Of a stretch of 64,000 nucleotides of DNA, positions 24,748-32,911 are shown in pieces. Position numbers and translations under genes: made by a program. Position 1 is the first letter of the stretch. Each line of letters starts with the position of its first letter. A model generated the notes under the pieces. The model had not been told where the DNA came from, did not search any database, and saw only the letters and a program-made list of their open reading frames with translations. The stretch is from an uncultured Oscillospiraceae bacterium (GTDB lineage Bacteria; Bacillota; Clostridia; Oscillospirales; Oscillospiraceae). The DNA lies in the NCBI GenBank assembly GCA_934512135.1, contig CAKSWT010000007.1, positions 1-64,000 of the forward strand. Reading direction: 5' to 3'.

Positions 24748-24781
24748 TGCTCCGCCCTCCTTTCCTGTTTCCTCATCCTTA

Positions 24782-24810
24782 TTGTCGCAATCTGCGGGAT
24801 ATTGGTCGCA
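24782..24810 (-). promoter_or_regulatory. Candidate autoregulated ECF promoter
   Basis: Minus strand TGCGACC (24804-24810), 16-base spacer, CGACAA (24782-24787). This resembles ECF promoters with a -35 of the TGCAACC type and a -10 beginning CG. It is 34 bases upstream of the sigma gene. No competing sigma-A match was found there. Tentative. Confidence 0.35.
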
Positions 24811-24868
24811 CCTTACCGCAATGATACTACAGCACTGCGGAAAGTACAACTTCCAAGCCCCCTTTCCC

Positions 24869-24897
24869 TGTACAAACGCCCTGCCGCCTGCTATAAT
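24869..24897 (+). promoter_or_regulatory. Promoter of the cysteine desulfurase gene
   Basis: TGTACA (24869-24874), 17-base spacer, TATAAT (24892-24897); the -35 box is weak, the -10 perfect. It lies 42 bases upstream of the TTG start. Confidence 0.6.
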
Positions 24898-24939
24898 GGA
24901 GACAATATCGCGCCGTTCCCGGCAAAAGGAGTCCTTCCC

Positions 24940-26064
24940 TTGGAGATTTATCTTGACAATGCCGCCACCACGAAGCCCTGTCCCCAGGCCGTGGCCGCCA
25001 TGACCGCCGCCTTGACGGAAAACTGGGGCAACCCCTCCGCCGTCCACCATCGGGGATTGCAGGCGGAGCAGGCGGTAAAAGAGGCCCGCCAGCAGGTAGC
25101 CGATGCCTTGGGCTGTGCGCCGGACCGGATCTTTTTCACCTCCGGCGGCACAGAGGGCGACAACTTCTCCCTGTTCTCCGTGGCCCAACGTCTAGGGAAG
25201 CGGGGAAGGCATATCATCACCACCCAAGTGGAGCATCATGCGGTACTCCACCCGGCGGCGGCGCTGGAGGCCCAGGGCTTTTCCGTGACCTACCTTCCTC
25301 CTCAGCCTGACGGTAGCATCTCCAAGAAGGACCTAGCTGCCGCACTGCGGCAGGACACCATTCTGGTTTCCGTCATGATGGTCAACAATGAAACCGGAGC
25401 CGTCAATGACATCGCCGCCATGGCCCGGATGGTCCATCAGAAGTCCCAGGCCATCTTCCATACCGACGCCGTGCAGGGCTTTTTAAAGATCCCCTTTCGG
25501 GCCTCCTCTCTGGGCGCCGACCTGATCACCGTCAGCGCCCATAAAATCGGCGGCCCCAAGGGCTGCGGCGCCGTCTATGTGGACAAGTCGCTCCACCTGC
25601 CGCCGTTTATCTACGGCGGAGGCCAGGAGAAAAACATGCGCTCCGGCACCGAGAACGTCCCCGGCATTGTGGGCTTTGGCGCCGCCTGCGCCGCCCACAC
25701 CCAGGACCTTCGGGGGCGTCTCCGGGAGATGGCTGCCCTTCGGGACCGGTGCATTACACAGCTCCAGGCCTTGGTCCCCGAGGCGGTTCTGATTGGGTCC
25801 CACAGGGCTCCCCACATTCTCTGCCTGGGCGTCCCCGGTCTCCGCAGTCAGGGAATCATCGGCGCCCTGGAATCCCAGAATATCTATGTCTCCGCAGGCT
25901 CCGCCTGCTCCCGAGGCCACCGAAGCCATGTGCTGGAGGCCATGGCGGTGGATCCGGTGCTGATTGACGGCTCCATTCGGGTCAGCCTGGGCTTTGAAAC
26001 CACCCAGGAGGACATAGACCGATTTGTTTCGGGACTGCGGACCGCCATTGACCAGCTGACATAG
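24940..26064 (+). CDS. Cysteine desulfurase (NifS/IscS family, class V aminotransferase fold)
   Basis: 374 residues; PLP enzyme that mobilises sulfur from cysteine. The TTG start at 24940 is chosen because AAAAGGAG sits eight bases upstream and the protein begins with the family-typical (M)EIYLDNAATT. Other motifs: SGGTEGDNFSL near residue 70, the PLP-lysine region TVSAHKIGGPKGCGA near 200, and the catalytic-cysteine loop SAGSACSRGHRSHVL near 323. Single gene between its promoter and a bidirectional terminator; no iscU or thiI partner is adjacent. Its exact sulfur acceptor is unknown. Confidence 0.92.
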   Translation: MEIYLDNAATTKPCPQAVAAMTAALTENWGNPSAVHHRGLQAEQAVKEARQQVADALGCAPDRIFFTSGGTEGDNFSLFSVAQRLGKRGRHIITTQVEHHAVLHPAAALEAQGFSVTYLPPQPDGSISKKDLAAALRQDTILVSVMMVNNETGAVNDIAAMARMVHQKSQAIFHTDAVQGFLKIPFRASSLGADLITVSAHKIGGPKGCGAVYVDKSLHLPPFIYGGGQEKNMRSGTENVPGIVGFGAACAAHTQDLRGRLREMAALRDRCITQLQALVPEAVLIGSHRAPHILCLGVPGLRSQGIIGALESQNIYVSAGSACSRGHRSHVLEAMAVDPVLIDGSIRVSLGFETTQEDIDRFVSGLRTAIDQLT

Positions 26065-26074
26065 ACAAAAAATC

Positions 26075-26120
26075 GTACCGGCGGGAAAGCGCTACTTTCC
26101 CGCCGGTACTTCTTATTTTT
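26075..26120. terminator. Bidirectional terminator after the desulfurase and aspS
   Basis: Perfect 15-base inverted repeat GTACCGGCGGGAAAG / CTTTCCCGCCGGTAC, followed on the plus strand by TTCTTATTTTT and on the minus strand by a U-rich tract (complement of ACAAAAAATC). Confidence 0.92.
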
Positions 26121-27900
26121 ATTCCTCTGGGACCACCGCAATGCTCAGCTCATCCAGCTGAGACTGCTCTACCACAGAGGGTGCGCCCATCATAACGTCC
26201 TGGGCATTCTTGTTCATGGGGAATGCAATGACCTCCCGGATGGATTCCTCTCCGGAGAGCAGCATAACCATCCGGTCTACTCCAGGGGCAATACCTGCGT
26301 GAGGAGGCGCCCCATAGCAGAAGGCGTTGTACATCGCCGGGAACCGGGCCTTGACATCCTCCTCTCCCAGACGTACCATCTCAAAGGCCTTGACCATAAT
26401 CTCGGGGTCATGGTTTCGCACGGCGCCGGAGGACAACTCCACCCCGTTGCACACCAGGTCATACTGATCGGCCAGAATATCCAGCGGGTCCATCTCTCCC
26501 CGCTCCGCCTTCAGCAGGGTTTCCAGGCCGCCGGAGGGCATGGAGAAGGGATTGTGGCAGAATTCCAGCGCTCCGGATTCCTCTCCGATCTCATACATGG
26601 GGAAATCCACAATCCAGCAGAAGGCATAGCGCTCCTTGTCCATATGCCCCTCGCAGGCCGCACCCAGCAGCTTCCGCATAACGCCGGCGGTCTTCTGGGC
26701 CTCGCTGCGCTTGCCGGCGGACAGGAATACCAGCGTATTGGGCTGGAGCTCCAGGGCCGCGATGACCTGCTCCGCAACGGCAGGGTCCCCATTGAGGAAC
26801 TTGGCAATTCCACCGGCGATGGCGCCCTTTTCGTCCACCTTAAACCAGTAGGGCTTCTGCCCGGCCTGGACCTCTACCTCGGCGCAAAGCTTATCGATGG
26901 CCTTTCGGGCCAGGGTGCAGTTGGAGACCGGCACAGCCTTCACCACATTGCCCTCAAAGGGCCCAAAGCCGATGCCGGAGAGCAGCTCGGTTACATCCTG
27001 CACCTTTAGATCAATCCGCAGGTCAGGCTTGTCGGAGCCATACTCCTCCATGGCCTGCCGATAGGGGATCCGCTGGAAGGGGGCAGTGGAGGCAATGTTA
27101 TAGGTGCCGTATTTGGCGAAAATGGGCGGCAGCACATCCTCCAGCACCGCAAACACATCCTCCTGGCTGGCAAAGGCCATCTCCATGTCCAGCTGATAGA
27201 ACTCGCCGGGAGAACGGTCCCCCCGGGCATCCTCGTCCCGGAAGCAGGGCGCAATCTGGAAATAGCGGTCAAAGCCCGCCGTCATCAGCAGCTGCTTAAA
27301 CTGCTGGGGCGCCTGGGGCAGGGCATAGAACTTTCCGGGATGCTTTCTGGCAGGCACCAGATAGTCTCTTGCTCCCTCAGGGGAGGATGCGGTGAGAATG
27401 GGGGTGGTGATCTCCAGGAAGCCGTGGTCCGTCATCGCCTGCCGCAGGGCGGCCACCACATTGCACCGCAGAATGATGTTCTGCTTCACCGCCGGATTCC
27501 GAAGATCCAGATAGCGGTATTTGAGCCGCTGAGTCTCGTCGGCCTCCCGGCTGCGGTTGATCTCAAAGGGCAGCTCGTTATAGCGGCAGCGGCCCAGCAC
27601 CTTGATCTCCGTGGGCACCACCTCCACCTCTCCGGTGGGGATTTTCTTGTTCTTGCTCTCCCGCTCCCGGACTAGGCCGGTTACGGAGATGGTGGACTCC
27701 TTGTTCAGGGGCTTGATCGCAGCCATCATATCCTCGGACTCGATCACCACCTGGGTGGTGCCATAGAAATCCCGAAGTACCACAAAGGCAAAGTTGCTGC
27801 CGACCTCCCGGACGTTTTCCATCCACCCCACCAGGGTGACGGTTTTTCCCGCATCGGCAAGCCGCAGCTGGCCGCATGTATGGGTTCTGGACTGAAACAT
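26119..27900 (-). CDS. aspS: Aspartate-tRNA ligase (bacterial type)
   Basis: 593 residues, class II synthetase. N-terminal OB-fold anticodon-binding domain (about 1-110), catalytic core with motif 2 FRDEDARGDRSPGEFYQLD near residue 220, an inserted GAD domain (about 290-420) and motif 3 near GIAPGVDRMVMLL at 530. The ATG at 27900 follows AGGAGGA. It lies 18 bases downstream of hisS in a hisS-aspS operon whose T-box appears to read an Asp codon. The GAD domain marks it as the bacterial form; whether it is discriminating or also charges tRNA-Asn cannot be decided here. Confidence 0.97.
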   Translation of the reverse strand: MFQSRTHTCGQLRLADAGKTVTLVGWMENVREVGSNFAFVVLRDFYGTTQVVIESEDMMAAIKPLNKESTISVTGLVRERESKNKKIPTGEVEVVPTEIKVLGRCRYNELPFEINRSREADETQRLKYRYLDLRNPAVKQNIILRCNVVAALRQAMTDHGFLEITTPILTASSPEGARDYLVPARKHPGKFYALPQAPQQFKQLLMTAGFDRYFQIAPCFRDEDARGDRSPGEFYQLDMEMAFASQEDVFAVLEDVLPPIFAKYGTYNIASTAPFQRIPYRQAMEEYGSDKPDLRIDLKVQDVTELLSGIGFGPFEGNVVKAVPVSNCTLARKAIDKLCAEVEVQAGQKPYWFKVDEKGAIAGGIAKFLNGDPAVAEQVIAALELQPNTLVFLSAGKRSEAQKTAGVMRKLLGAACEGHMDKERYAFCWIVDFPMYEIGEESGALEFCHNPFSMPSGGLETLLKAERGEMDPLDILADQYDLVCNGVELSSGAVRNHDPEIMVKAFEMVRLGEEDVKARFPAMYNAFCYGAPPHAGIAPGVDRMVMLLSGEESIREVIAFPMNKNAQDVMMGAPSVVEQSQLDELSIAVVPEE

Positions 27901-27918
27901 GTTATTCCTCCTGAAATA

Positions 27919-29274
27919 TTATTCTACAATGACCCTTCCGCCGGCCCGGGTTTCCAGCTCCCGGCGGATCAGCCCAATGGCCTCCTCCACAGAGACGGTC
28001 ACCTGTTCTCCGGTGGCGAAGTTTTTCACAGACAGCTTGTTCTGGGCAATCTCATCCTCTCCCAGCAGCAGCGCAAAGGGAATCCCCAGCTTGGAGCAGT
28101 AGGACATCTTCCCCTTGAATTTCTTTTTCTCGCTGTAAATCTGGGTGCGGATTCCGGCCTCTCGAAGCGCCGTAGCCGCAGTGATGGCAGGGCCCATATC
28201 CTCGGTCATGGGCAGCACCAGCACATCCGCCGGTGCGGTGACCAGCTGATTGTTCAGCATTCCCTGCTCCTCCAGCACATAGAACAGCCGGGTGACCCCA
28301 ATGGAAATGCCCACCCCGGGCAGCGGCTTGTCGGTGTAGTACTCCGCCAGGTTGTCATACCGGCCGCCGGAGCAAATGGAGCCGATCTCCGGATGATCCA
28401 GCATGGCGGTCTCATAGACGGTGCCGGTGTAGTAGTCCAGGCCCCGGGCGATGGTCAGATCTACCCGGAAGTTCTCCTGGGGCACCCCGAAGGCCCCCAG
28501 ATACTGGGCCACGGTACAGAGCTCGGAATAGCCCTGGTCAAACATCTCGTTGCGGCCCACATAGCCCTTCAGGGCCTCCAGTACCTCCTCGTTGCTGCCG
28601 TCAATGGCGATAAACCGGAGAATCTCGTCGGCGGCCTCTTCCGAAACCGCTACATCCTCCACCAGAATGGTTTTCACCTTATCCGGGCCGATTTTGTCCA
28701 GCTTATCCACCGTGCGCATGACCTCGCCGGCCTTATCCTGAAGTCCCAGCATGGCATAGAAGCCATTGAGGACCTTCCGGTTGTTCACCCGGATCTGGAA
28801 CCGCTTCAGCCCCAGCCGGGAGAAGGTCTGATAGATAATGGAGGGGATCTCCGCCTCGTTCATGATATCCAGCTTCCCGTCGCCGATGATGTCAATGTCG
28901 GCCTGGTAGAACTCCCGGAACCGTCCCCGCTGGGCCCGCTCCCCCCGATAGACCTTGCCGATCTGAAACCGCCGGAACGGGAAGCTCAGCTCGCCGTAGT
29001 GAAGGGCCACATATTTGGCCAGAGGCACTGTCAAATCAAACCGCAGGGCCAGGTCGCTGTCCCCCTTCTGGAACCGGTAGATCTGCTTCTCCGTTTCTCC
29101 GCCGCCCTTGGCCAAAAGGATCTGCGCGTCCTCAATGATCGGCGTATCCAGCGGCGTAAAGCCATAGAGGCTGTAGGTCCCCCGAAGGACCTCCATAAAC
29201 CGCTCCATCTGCATCTGCTTCTGGGGCAGCAGCTCCATAAACCCGGAGAGGGTGCGTGGTTTTATCTTGTCCAT
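27919..29274 (-). CDS. hisS: Histidine-tRNA ligase
   Basis: 451 residues, class II synthetase. Start (MDKIKPRTLSGFMELLP), motif 2 region RYDLTVPLAKY preceded by ALRFD, and the histidine-specific loops ARGLDYYTGTVYE and SICSGGRYDNL identify it. The C-terminal alpha/beta anticodon domain begins near DVLVLPMTEDMG. Start at 29274 with AAAGGAA. First gene after the T-box; followed by aspS. Confidence 0.95.
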   Translation of the reverse strand: MDKIKPRTLSGFMELLPQKQMQMERFMEVLRGTYSLYGFTPLDTPIIEDAQILLAKGGGETEKQIYRFQKGDSDLALRFDLTVPLAKYVALHYGELSFPFRRFQIGKVYRGERAQRGRFREFYQADIDIIGDGKLDIMNEAEIPSIIYQTFSRLGLKRFQIRVNNRKVLNGFYAMLGLQDKAGEVMRTVDKLDKIGPDKVKTILVEDVAVSEEAADEILRFIAIDGSNEEVLEALKGYVGRNEMFDQGYSELCTVAQYLGAFGVPQENFRVDLTIARGLDYYTGTVYETAMLDHPEIGSICSGGRYDNLAEYYTDKPLPGVGISIGVTRLFYVLEEQGMLNNQLVTAPADVLVLPMTEDMGPAITAATALREAGIRTQIYSEKKKFKGKMSYCSKLGIPFALLLGEDEIAQNKLSVKNFATGEQVTVSVEEAIGLIRRELETRAGGRVIVE

Positions 29275-29302
29275 ATTCAAATTCCTTTCCAGCATGATGA
29301 TA

Positions 29303-29537
29303 AAAAGCCCCCGTCCCCCTTGGGACGAGAGCAAATCTGCTTCGTGGTGCCACCCAATTTCGGCGGAATCCCGCCCTTTTTGTTCCGTCTGGTGGAACCC
29401 CCCTGCGACTTCGGCTAGAGCCTTATACGCCCGCTCCGAAAATGTCCTTCCCGAACCGCTCTGCGCAGGCTTTCAGCCTATGGCCCGCTCTCTTTGGCAG
29501 AGGAATCATTCGGTACTGCTTTTTCATCTTCGCGTTG
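29303..29537 (-). promoter_or_regulatory. T-box leader of hisS-aspS, apparent Asp specifier
   Basis: On the minus strand the T-box core GGGTGGCACCACG (29343-29355) is followed by a terminator stem (CGTCCC-AAGG-GGGACG, 29312-29327) and TTTTT (29302-29306), 30 bases before hisS. Stem I starts near AGAGAGC (29490). Aligned with the Cys T-box of cysE at its GAAG-NNN-R specifier site, it reads GAAG-GAC-A; GAC (29444-29446) is an Asp codon. Uncharged tRNA would stabilise the antiterminator and allow transcription of hisS-aspS. Confidence 0.9.
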
Positions 29538-29542
29538 CCTTC

Positions 29543-29571
29543 ATTGTAGTGCAAATTCAGGCGTTTGTCAA
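29543..29571 (-). promoter_or_regulatory. Promoter of the hisS-aspS T-box unit
   Basis: Minus strand TTGACA (29566-29571), 17-base spacer, TACAAT (29543-29548). Transcription would begin near 29536, giving a leader of about 260 bases. Confidence 0.88.
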
Positions 29572-29593
29572 TTTCCCCGGGGAAATTTTTCTG

Positions 29594-29622
29594 GCATATC
29601 CCCCGGGATTGCGGAATATAAT
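29594..29622 (+). promoter_or_regulatory. Candidate sigma-E promoter of yabPQ
   Basis: GCATATC (29594-29600), 14-base spacer, AATATAAT (29615-29622), matching the mother-cell sigma-E pattern (KMATATT, 14-15, CATACAHT) at most positions. yabP and yabQ are sigma-E genes in Bacillus, which supports it. Confidence 0.5.
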
Positions 29623-29650
29623 CCTATGAGACCAGCAGGGAGGGATATGC

Positions 29651-29935
29651 ATGGCAGAAAAAGAACTATCCACACTGGCCGTGGGTCATCGGCTCACCCT
29701 GGACAGCCGGAATCAGCTCACCGTCACCGGAGTATCCGACGTAGAGAGCTTTGATGAGACCACAGCCGTTCTGGAGACCAGCCGGGGAACTCTGGTGCTG
29801 CGGGGCCGGGAGCTCCATGTGGAGCAGCTGAATCTGGGCTCCGGGGAAGTGCGGATCTCCGGGGAGCTTGACAGCCTGATCTATGAGGAAAGCGTCCACA
29901 CCCAGGGGAGCTTTCTCTCCCGGCTGTTCCGATGA
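29651..29935 (+). CDS. yabP: Sporulation protein YabP
   Basis: 94 residues, small soluble beta-rich protein. The pattern RNQLTVTGVSDVESFDE, then LETSRGTLVLRGRELHVEQL, is that of the YabP/YqfC family needed for spore formation in the mother cell. ATG after GGGAGGG. First gene of the conserved block yabP-yabQ-divIC-yabR; its stop overlaps the yabQ start (ATGA). Confidence 0.92.
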   Translation: MAEKELSTLAVGHRLTLDSRNQLTVTGVSDVESFDETTAVLETSRGTLVLRGRELHVEQLNLGSGEVRISGELDSLIYEESVHTQGSFLSRLFR

Positions 29936-30387
29936 CGGTGGACGTGAGCCGGCAGGCCCTGGAATTTGCGGTCTCCGGAGGCCTGGGGCTGGTGCTGGGC
30001 GTGCTCTATGATTTGGGCCGGGCCCTTCGCCGGGAGCACCGGGCCCTAACGATACCGGCAGACCTGGGCTTTGGCCTGCTTTTCTTCCTGTCGGTATGGA
30101 TTTTGTCCCTGTATACCTATGGGCTGCGGCTGTACACCTGCCTGGGGATTTTTCTGGGGGCCGCCGTGTATTTTCTGACCTTGAGCCCGCCGCTTTTGCG
30201 GCTTTTTCGTCGCTGTTTCCAGGGGATGGGGCGACTGCGCCGGAAAATCCTCCGGTTCATGAAAAAAAGTGGGATTTTTTTGCGAAAACACGCAAAAAAA
30301 CTCTTTTCATCTTGGGGAAAATCGGTTACAATAAAAGCAATACCATTTTCTCTGAACCGAAGCCATTCCAGGGAGAAGCCCTTATGA
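29932..30387 (+). CDS. yabQ: Spore cortex biosynthesis protein YabQ
   Basis: 151 residues. Three to four hydrophobic segments (about 10-95) with the family pattern GGLGLVLGVLYDLGRALRR, then a basic tail. YabQ is a mother-cell membrane protein required for cortex assembly. Overlaps yabP by 4 bases and divIC by 4 bases, so the trio is translationally coupled. Length is typical or slightly short. Confidence 0.9.
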   Translation: MTVDVSRQALEFAVSGGLGLVLGVLYDLGRALRREHRALTIPADLGFGLLFFLSVWILSLYTYGLRLYTCLGIFLGAAVYFLTLSPPLLRLFRRCFQGMGRLRRKILRFMKKSGIFLRKHAKKLFSSWGKSVTIKAIPFSLNRSHSREKPL

Positions 30388-30641
30388 AGGGCTTGCTCGG
30401 TCGGCTCCTTGCGGCCATGCTGGGCCTCTATCTTTCCTTTGGCATGTGTCAGGCTGCGACAGGCCTTGCGGAGGCCTCCGCCCAAGGGGCGGCGCTCCGA
30501 GCTGAGCGCGACACGGTGGCCGCAGAGATTCAGCGGCTGCGGCAGTCCGTTCCCCGGTCGGAGGAGGAGCTCCGGCAGTGGGCCTTTTGCCGTCATGGAC
30601 TTGTGTCTCCCGGGGACATTGTGTTTCTGGACGGAGGATAA
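30384..30641 (+). CDS. divIC: Septum formation initiator, DivIC/FtsL family
   Basis: 85 residues with the typical plan: one N-terminal transmembrane helix (LLAAMLGLYLSFGMCQA), a short coiled coil (AALRAERDTVAAEIQRLR) and the terminal SEEELRQWAFCRHGLVSPGD motif (usual E..AR..LGMV.PGE). DivIC partners FtsL and DivIB in the divisome. The start is the ATG overlapping the yabQ stop. Shorter than Bacillus DivIC (125 residues) because the cytoplasmic head is missing. Order matches Bacillus yabP-yabQ-divIC-yabR. Confidence 0.85.
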   Translation: MKGLLGRLLAAMLGLYLSFGMCQAATGLAEASAQGAALRAERDTVAAEIQRLRQSVPRSEEELRQWAFCRHGLVSPGDIVFLDGG

Positions 30642-30697
30642 TGGTGCGGGTGAGACACCTAGGCTGTCTCAAAAATAAAGGAGGATAAAACCTTAGT

Positions 30698-31189
30698 ATG
30701 GAGCTTGCAGTAGGAGCAATTTTGGAAGGAAAGGTCACCGGAATCACGAAATTTGGCGCGTTTGTGTCCCTGCCCGGGGGAAAGACCGGCATGGTACATA
30801 TTTCGGAGATCGCACACGCATATGTCAGCGACATCAACGAATACCTCAGTGTTGGTCAGGACGTCAAGGTCAAGGTCATTGCCGTTGACCCTGCCGGAAA
30901 GATCAATTTGTCCATTAAAAAAACCACGGAGCCCCCTCCGCGTCAGCCCCGTCAGGACCGTCCTGACCGCGGCCAGGATCGCGGTGATCGTGGAAGCAGC
31001 CAACGCCGCGGCGGCTACGACAACCGCCGGAGCAGCAGCCCCCGGAGCAACGCCCCCCGGAACAGCGGCCCCAAGGAGCCGCAGACCTTTGACGACATGC
31101 TCAAGCAGTTCATGGCGGATTCGGACAGCAAGATCTCTTCTATTAAGCAGTACTCCGATCACCGCACCAAAAGCAAGAGACGCCAGTAA
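30698..31189 (+). CDS. yabR: S1-domain RNA-binding protein, YabR-like
   Basis: 163 residues. One S1 domain (residues 1-75: VGAILEGKVTGITKFGAFV, GKTGMVHISEIA, VKVKVIAVDPAGKINLSIKK), then an Arg/Asp/Gln/Ser-rich disordered stretch (78-130) and a short conserved tail (FDDMLKQFMADSDSK). Similar proteins bind RNA or the ribosome, but the YabR role is not settled. AAAGGAGG upstream. Fourth gene of the yab block. A GAGACA/TGTCTC hairpin (30652-30670) lies between it and divIC. Confidence 0.9.
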   Translation: MELAVGAILEGKVTGITKFGAFVSLPGGKTGMVHISEIAHAYVSDINEYLSVGQDVKVKVIAVDPAGKINLSIKKTTEPPPRQPRQDRPDRGQDRGDRGSSQRRGGYDNRRSSSPRSNAPRNSGPKEPQTFDDMLKQFMADSDSKISSIKQYSDHRTKSKRRQ

Positions 31190-31203
31190 TCTATTATCAC
31201 GGC

Positions 31204-31233
31204 AGAGGCTCGCAGGGCGGGCCTCTCCCTTTT
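31204..31233 (+). terminator. Possible weak terminator after yabR
   Basis: AGAGGC / GCCTCT stem (31204-31209, 31221-31226) followed by CCCTTTT. The short stem and large loop suggest partial termination before the lipoprotein gene. Confidence 0.4.
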
Positions 31234-31250
31234 CCATGGAGGGTTTGTCC

Positions 31251-32426
31251 ATGACACGACGGTTGCTGCTTTGTTTGATGATCCTAATGGCGCTGCTGGC
31301 CGGATGCGGCGCTCCCGTGGAATTGGCGGAGGCTTCCGCCGCCGTGACGGAGTTTCAAATCCCCCTGTATACCGACGCCACGCCGGCTGTTCTATGGGGC
31401 CGCCAACAGCTCAGCGCCCACGCCCAGGCGGCCTATGACGACATGAGCGTGGCCATCGCCTGTCACCAGGAGGGGCCGTTGGTGGTAGACGCCGACAACG
31501 ACGAGATTCCCCTGATTCTCACTGCCCTGCGCATTGACCACCCGGAGTATTTCTGGTTTGACGGGGAGGCCTCCTTTGTCACCACCACCCTGGCAGGCCA
31601 CAAGATCCGCACCGAGTGTACCTTCTCCTATACCATGCCCCTGGAGGACATCCAGGCCGCCCATCAGCAGGTCCAGCAGTACGCTACCGCCTGTCTGTCC
31701 TCCCCGGAGGTGGCCGGAGCCCAGGACGACTACCAGCGAATCCTGGGGGTATATCGCTATATCATTGGGCATACCGACTATGTGCTCTCGGAAACGGACC
31801 AGAGCATTGTCAGTGTCATGGGCCGGAATCAGGCCACCTGTGCCGGCTATGCCAGGAGCTTTCAGTATCTGATGAGCCAGTTGGGCATCCCCTGCACTCT
31901 GGCGCTGGGACAGGGCACCTCGGGAGAGTCCCATGGCTGGAACATGGTCCAGTGCGACGGAGACTGGTATCAAATGGACGTGACCTGGGGCGATCCGGTG
32001 GGACCGGACGATCTGCCGGGAGACGGCATTCAATACACCTATTTTCTGGTCACCGACCAGGAGATCTACCGGGACCACACCCTGGACTGTGACCTGCCCA
32101 TGCCGGTCTGCACCGCCACCCGGGACAACTACTTTATCCGTTCCGGGCTGCAATACGACAGCTGGGACCTCGACGCCTTTGACAGGGCCCTGGGCCGGTG
32201 TGCCCAGGCGGGGGAGGAATGGTTCTCCGTCCGGTTTTCCAACCGGGAGACCTATGACAGCGCAGTAAACACCCTGTTCCGCGACGGAGCCATATGGGAG
32301 GTTTTGCAGCGTTGGGACGCCACACTGGATTCCCAGACCCGTGTCACCTACACCCAGAACGATCTATTCTACGAAATCTCCGTTCAGCTGGACGGAAACA
32401 TCCATACAGGGAGGGACAACTCGTGA
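31251..32426 (+). CDS. Transglutaminase-like lipoprotein
   Basis: 391 residues. Lipoprotein signal ending MALLAGC (Cys19). A transglutaminase-like (papain-fold) domain lies about residues 150-270, with Cys197 in ATCAGYARSF, His228 in SHGWNMVQ and Asp243 in YQMDVTWGD, so the catalytic triad is intact. In bacteria such domains are usually peptidases or peptide-modifying enzymes at the cell surface; the substrate is unknown. The ATG at 31251 is chosen because GGAGGG precedes it. Its stop overlaps the GTG of lspA by four bases. Confidence 0.85.
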   Translation: MTRRLLLCLMILMALLAGCGAPVELAEASAAVTEFQIPLYTDATPAVLWGRQQLSAHAQAAYDDMSVAIACHQEGPLVVDADNDEIPLILTALRIDHPEYFWFDGEASFVTTTLAGHKIRTECTFSYTMPLEDIQAAHQQVQQYATACLSSPEVAGAQDDYQRILGVYRYIIGHTDYVLSETDQSIVSVMGRNQATCAGYARSFQYLMSQLGIPCTLALGQGTSGESHGWNMVQCDGDWYQMDVTWGDPVGPDDLPGDGIQYTYFLVTDQEIYRDHTLDCDLPMPVCTATRDNYFIRSGLQYDSWDLDAFDRALGRCAQAGEEWFSVRFSNRETYDSAVNTLFRDGAIWEVLQRWDATLDSQTRVTYTQNDLFYEISVQLDGNIHTGRDNS

Positions 32427-32911
32427 TAGAGTCCATTGTCATCGTCCTGCTGGTCGCCTTGGATCAGCTGGTAAAATATCTGGTCCGTACCAACATTCCC
32501 CTGGGCGGACAGGTGGATTTCCTGCCCCATGTGCTGGGCCTGACCCATATTCACAATACCGGGGCCGCCTTTTCCATGCTCTCCGGCGCCAGATGGTTCT
32601 TTGTGGTGCTGACCACCGCCTTTGTGGTGTTTGCCCTGTGGGCGCTCTATGCCAAAAAGATCACCCATCCCCTGGGCCGCTGGACACTGGTGCTCATTGT
32701 GGCCGGAGCCCTGGGCAATTTGATTGACCGGGCCCTGTTCGGCTATGTGGTGGACATGTTTGAGGTGCTGTTTATGCACTTTGCCGTGTTCAATGTGGCG
32801 GATATTTTCGTGGTAGTCGGCGGAATCCTGTTCTGTGTTTACTACGGATTCCTCCATGACAAATGGAAGGCGAATTCGGCCCGGGAGCAGCACCATGACG
32901 ATTCTCTGTGA
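32423..32911 (+). CDS. lspA: Lipoprotein signal peptidase II
   Basis: 162 residues, four transmembrane helices. Contains HIHNTGAAFSML, GNLIDR, then VVDM and FNVADIFVVVG, which carry the aspartyl dyad. It removes signal peptides from diacylated prolipoproteins. The GTG at 32423 has GGAGGG upstream and overlaps the stop of the lipoprotein gene, a potential substrate. Overlaps the next gene by 17 bases. Confidence 0.95.
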   Translation: MIESIVIVLLVALDQLVKYLVRTNIPLGGQVDFLPHVLGLTHIHNTGAAFSMLSGARWFFVVLTTAFVVFALWALYAKKITHPLGRWTLVLIVAGALGNLIDRALFGYVVDMFEVLFMHFAVFNVADIFVVVGGILFCVYYGFLHDKWKANSAREQHHDDSL

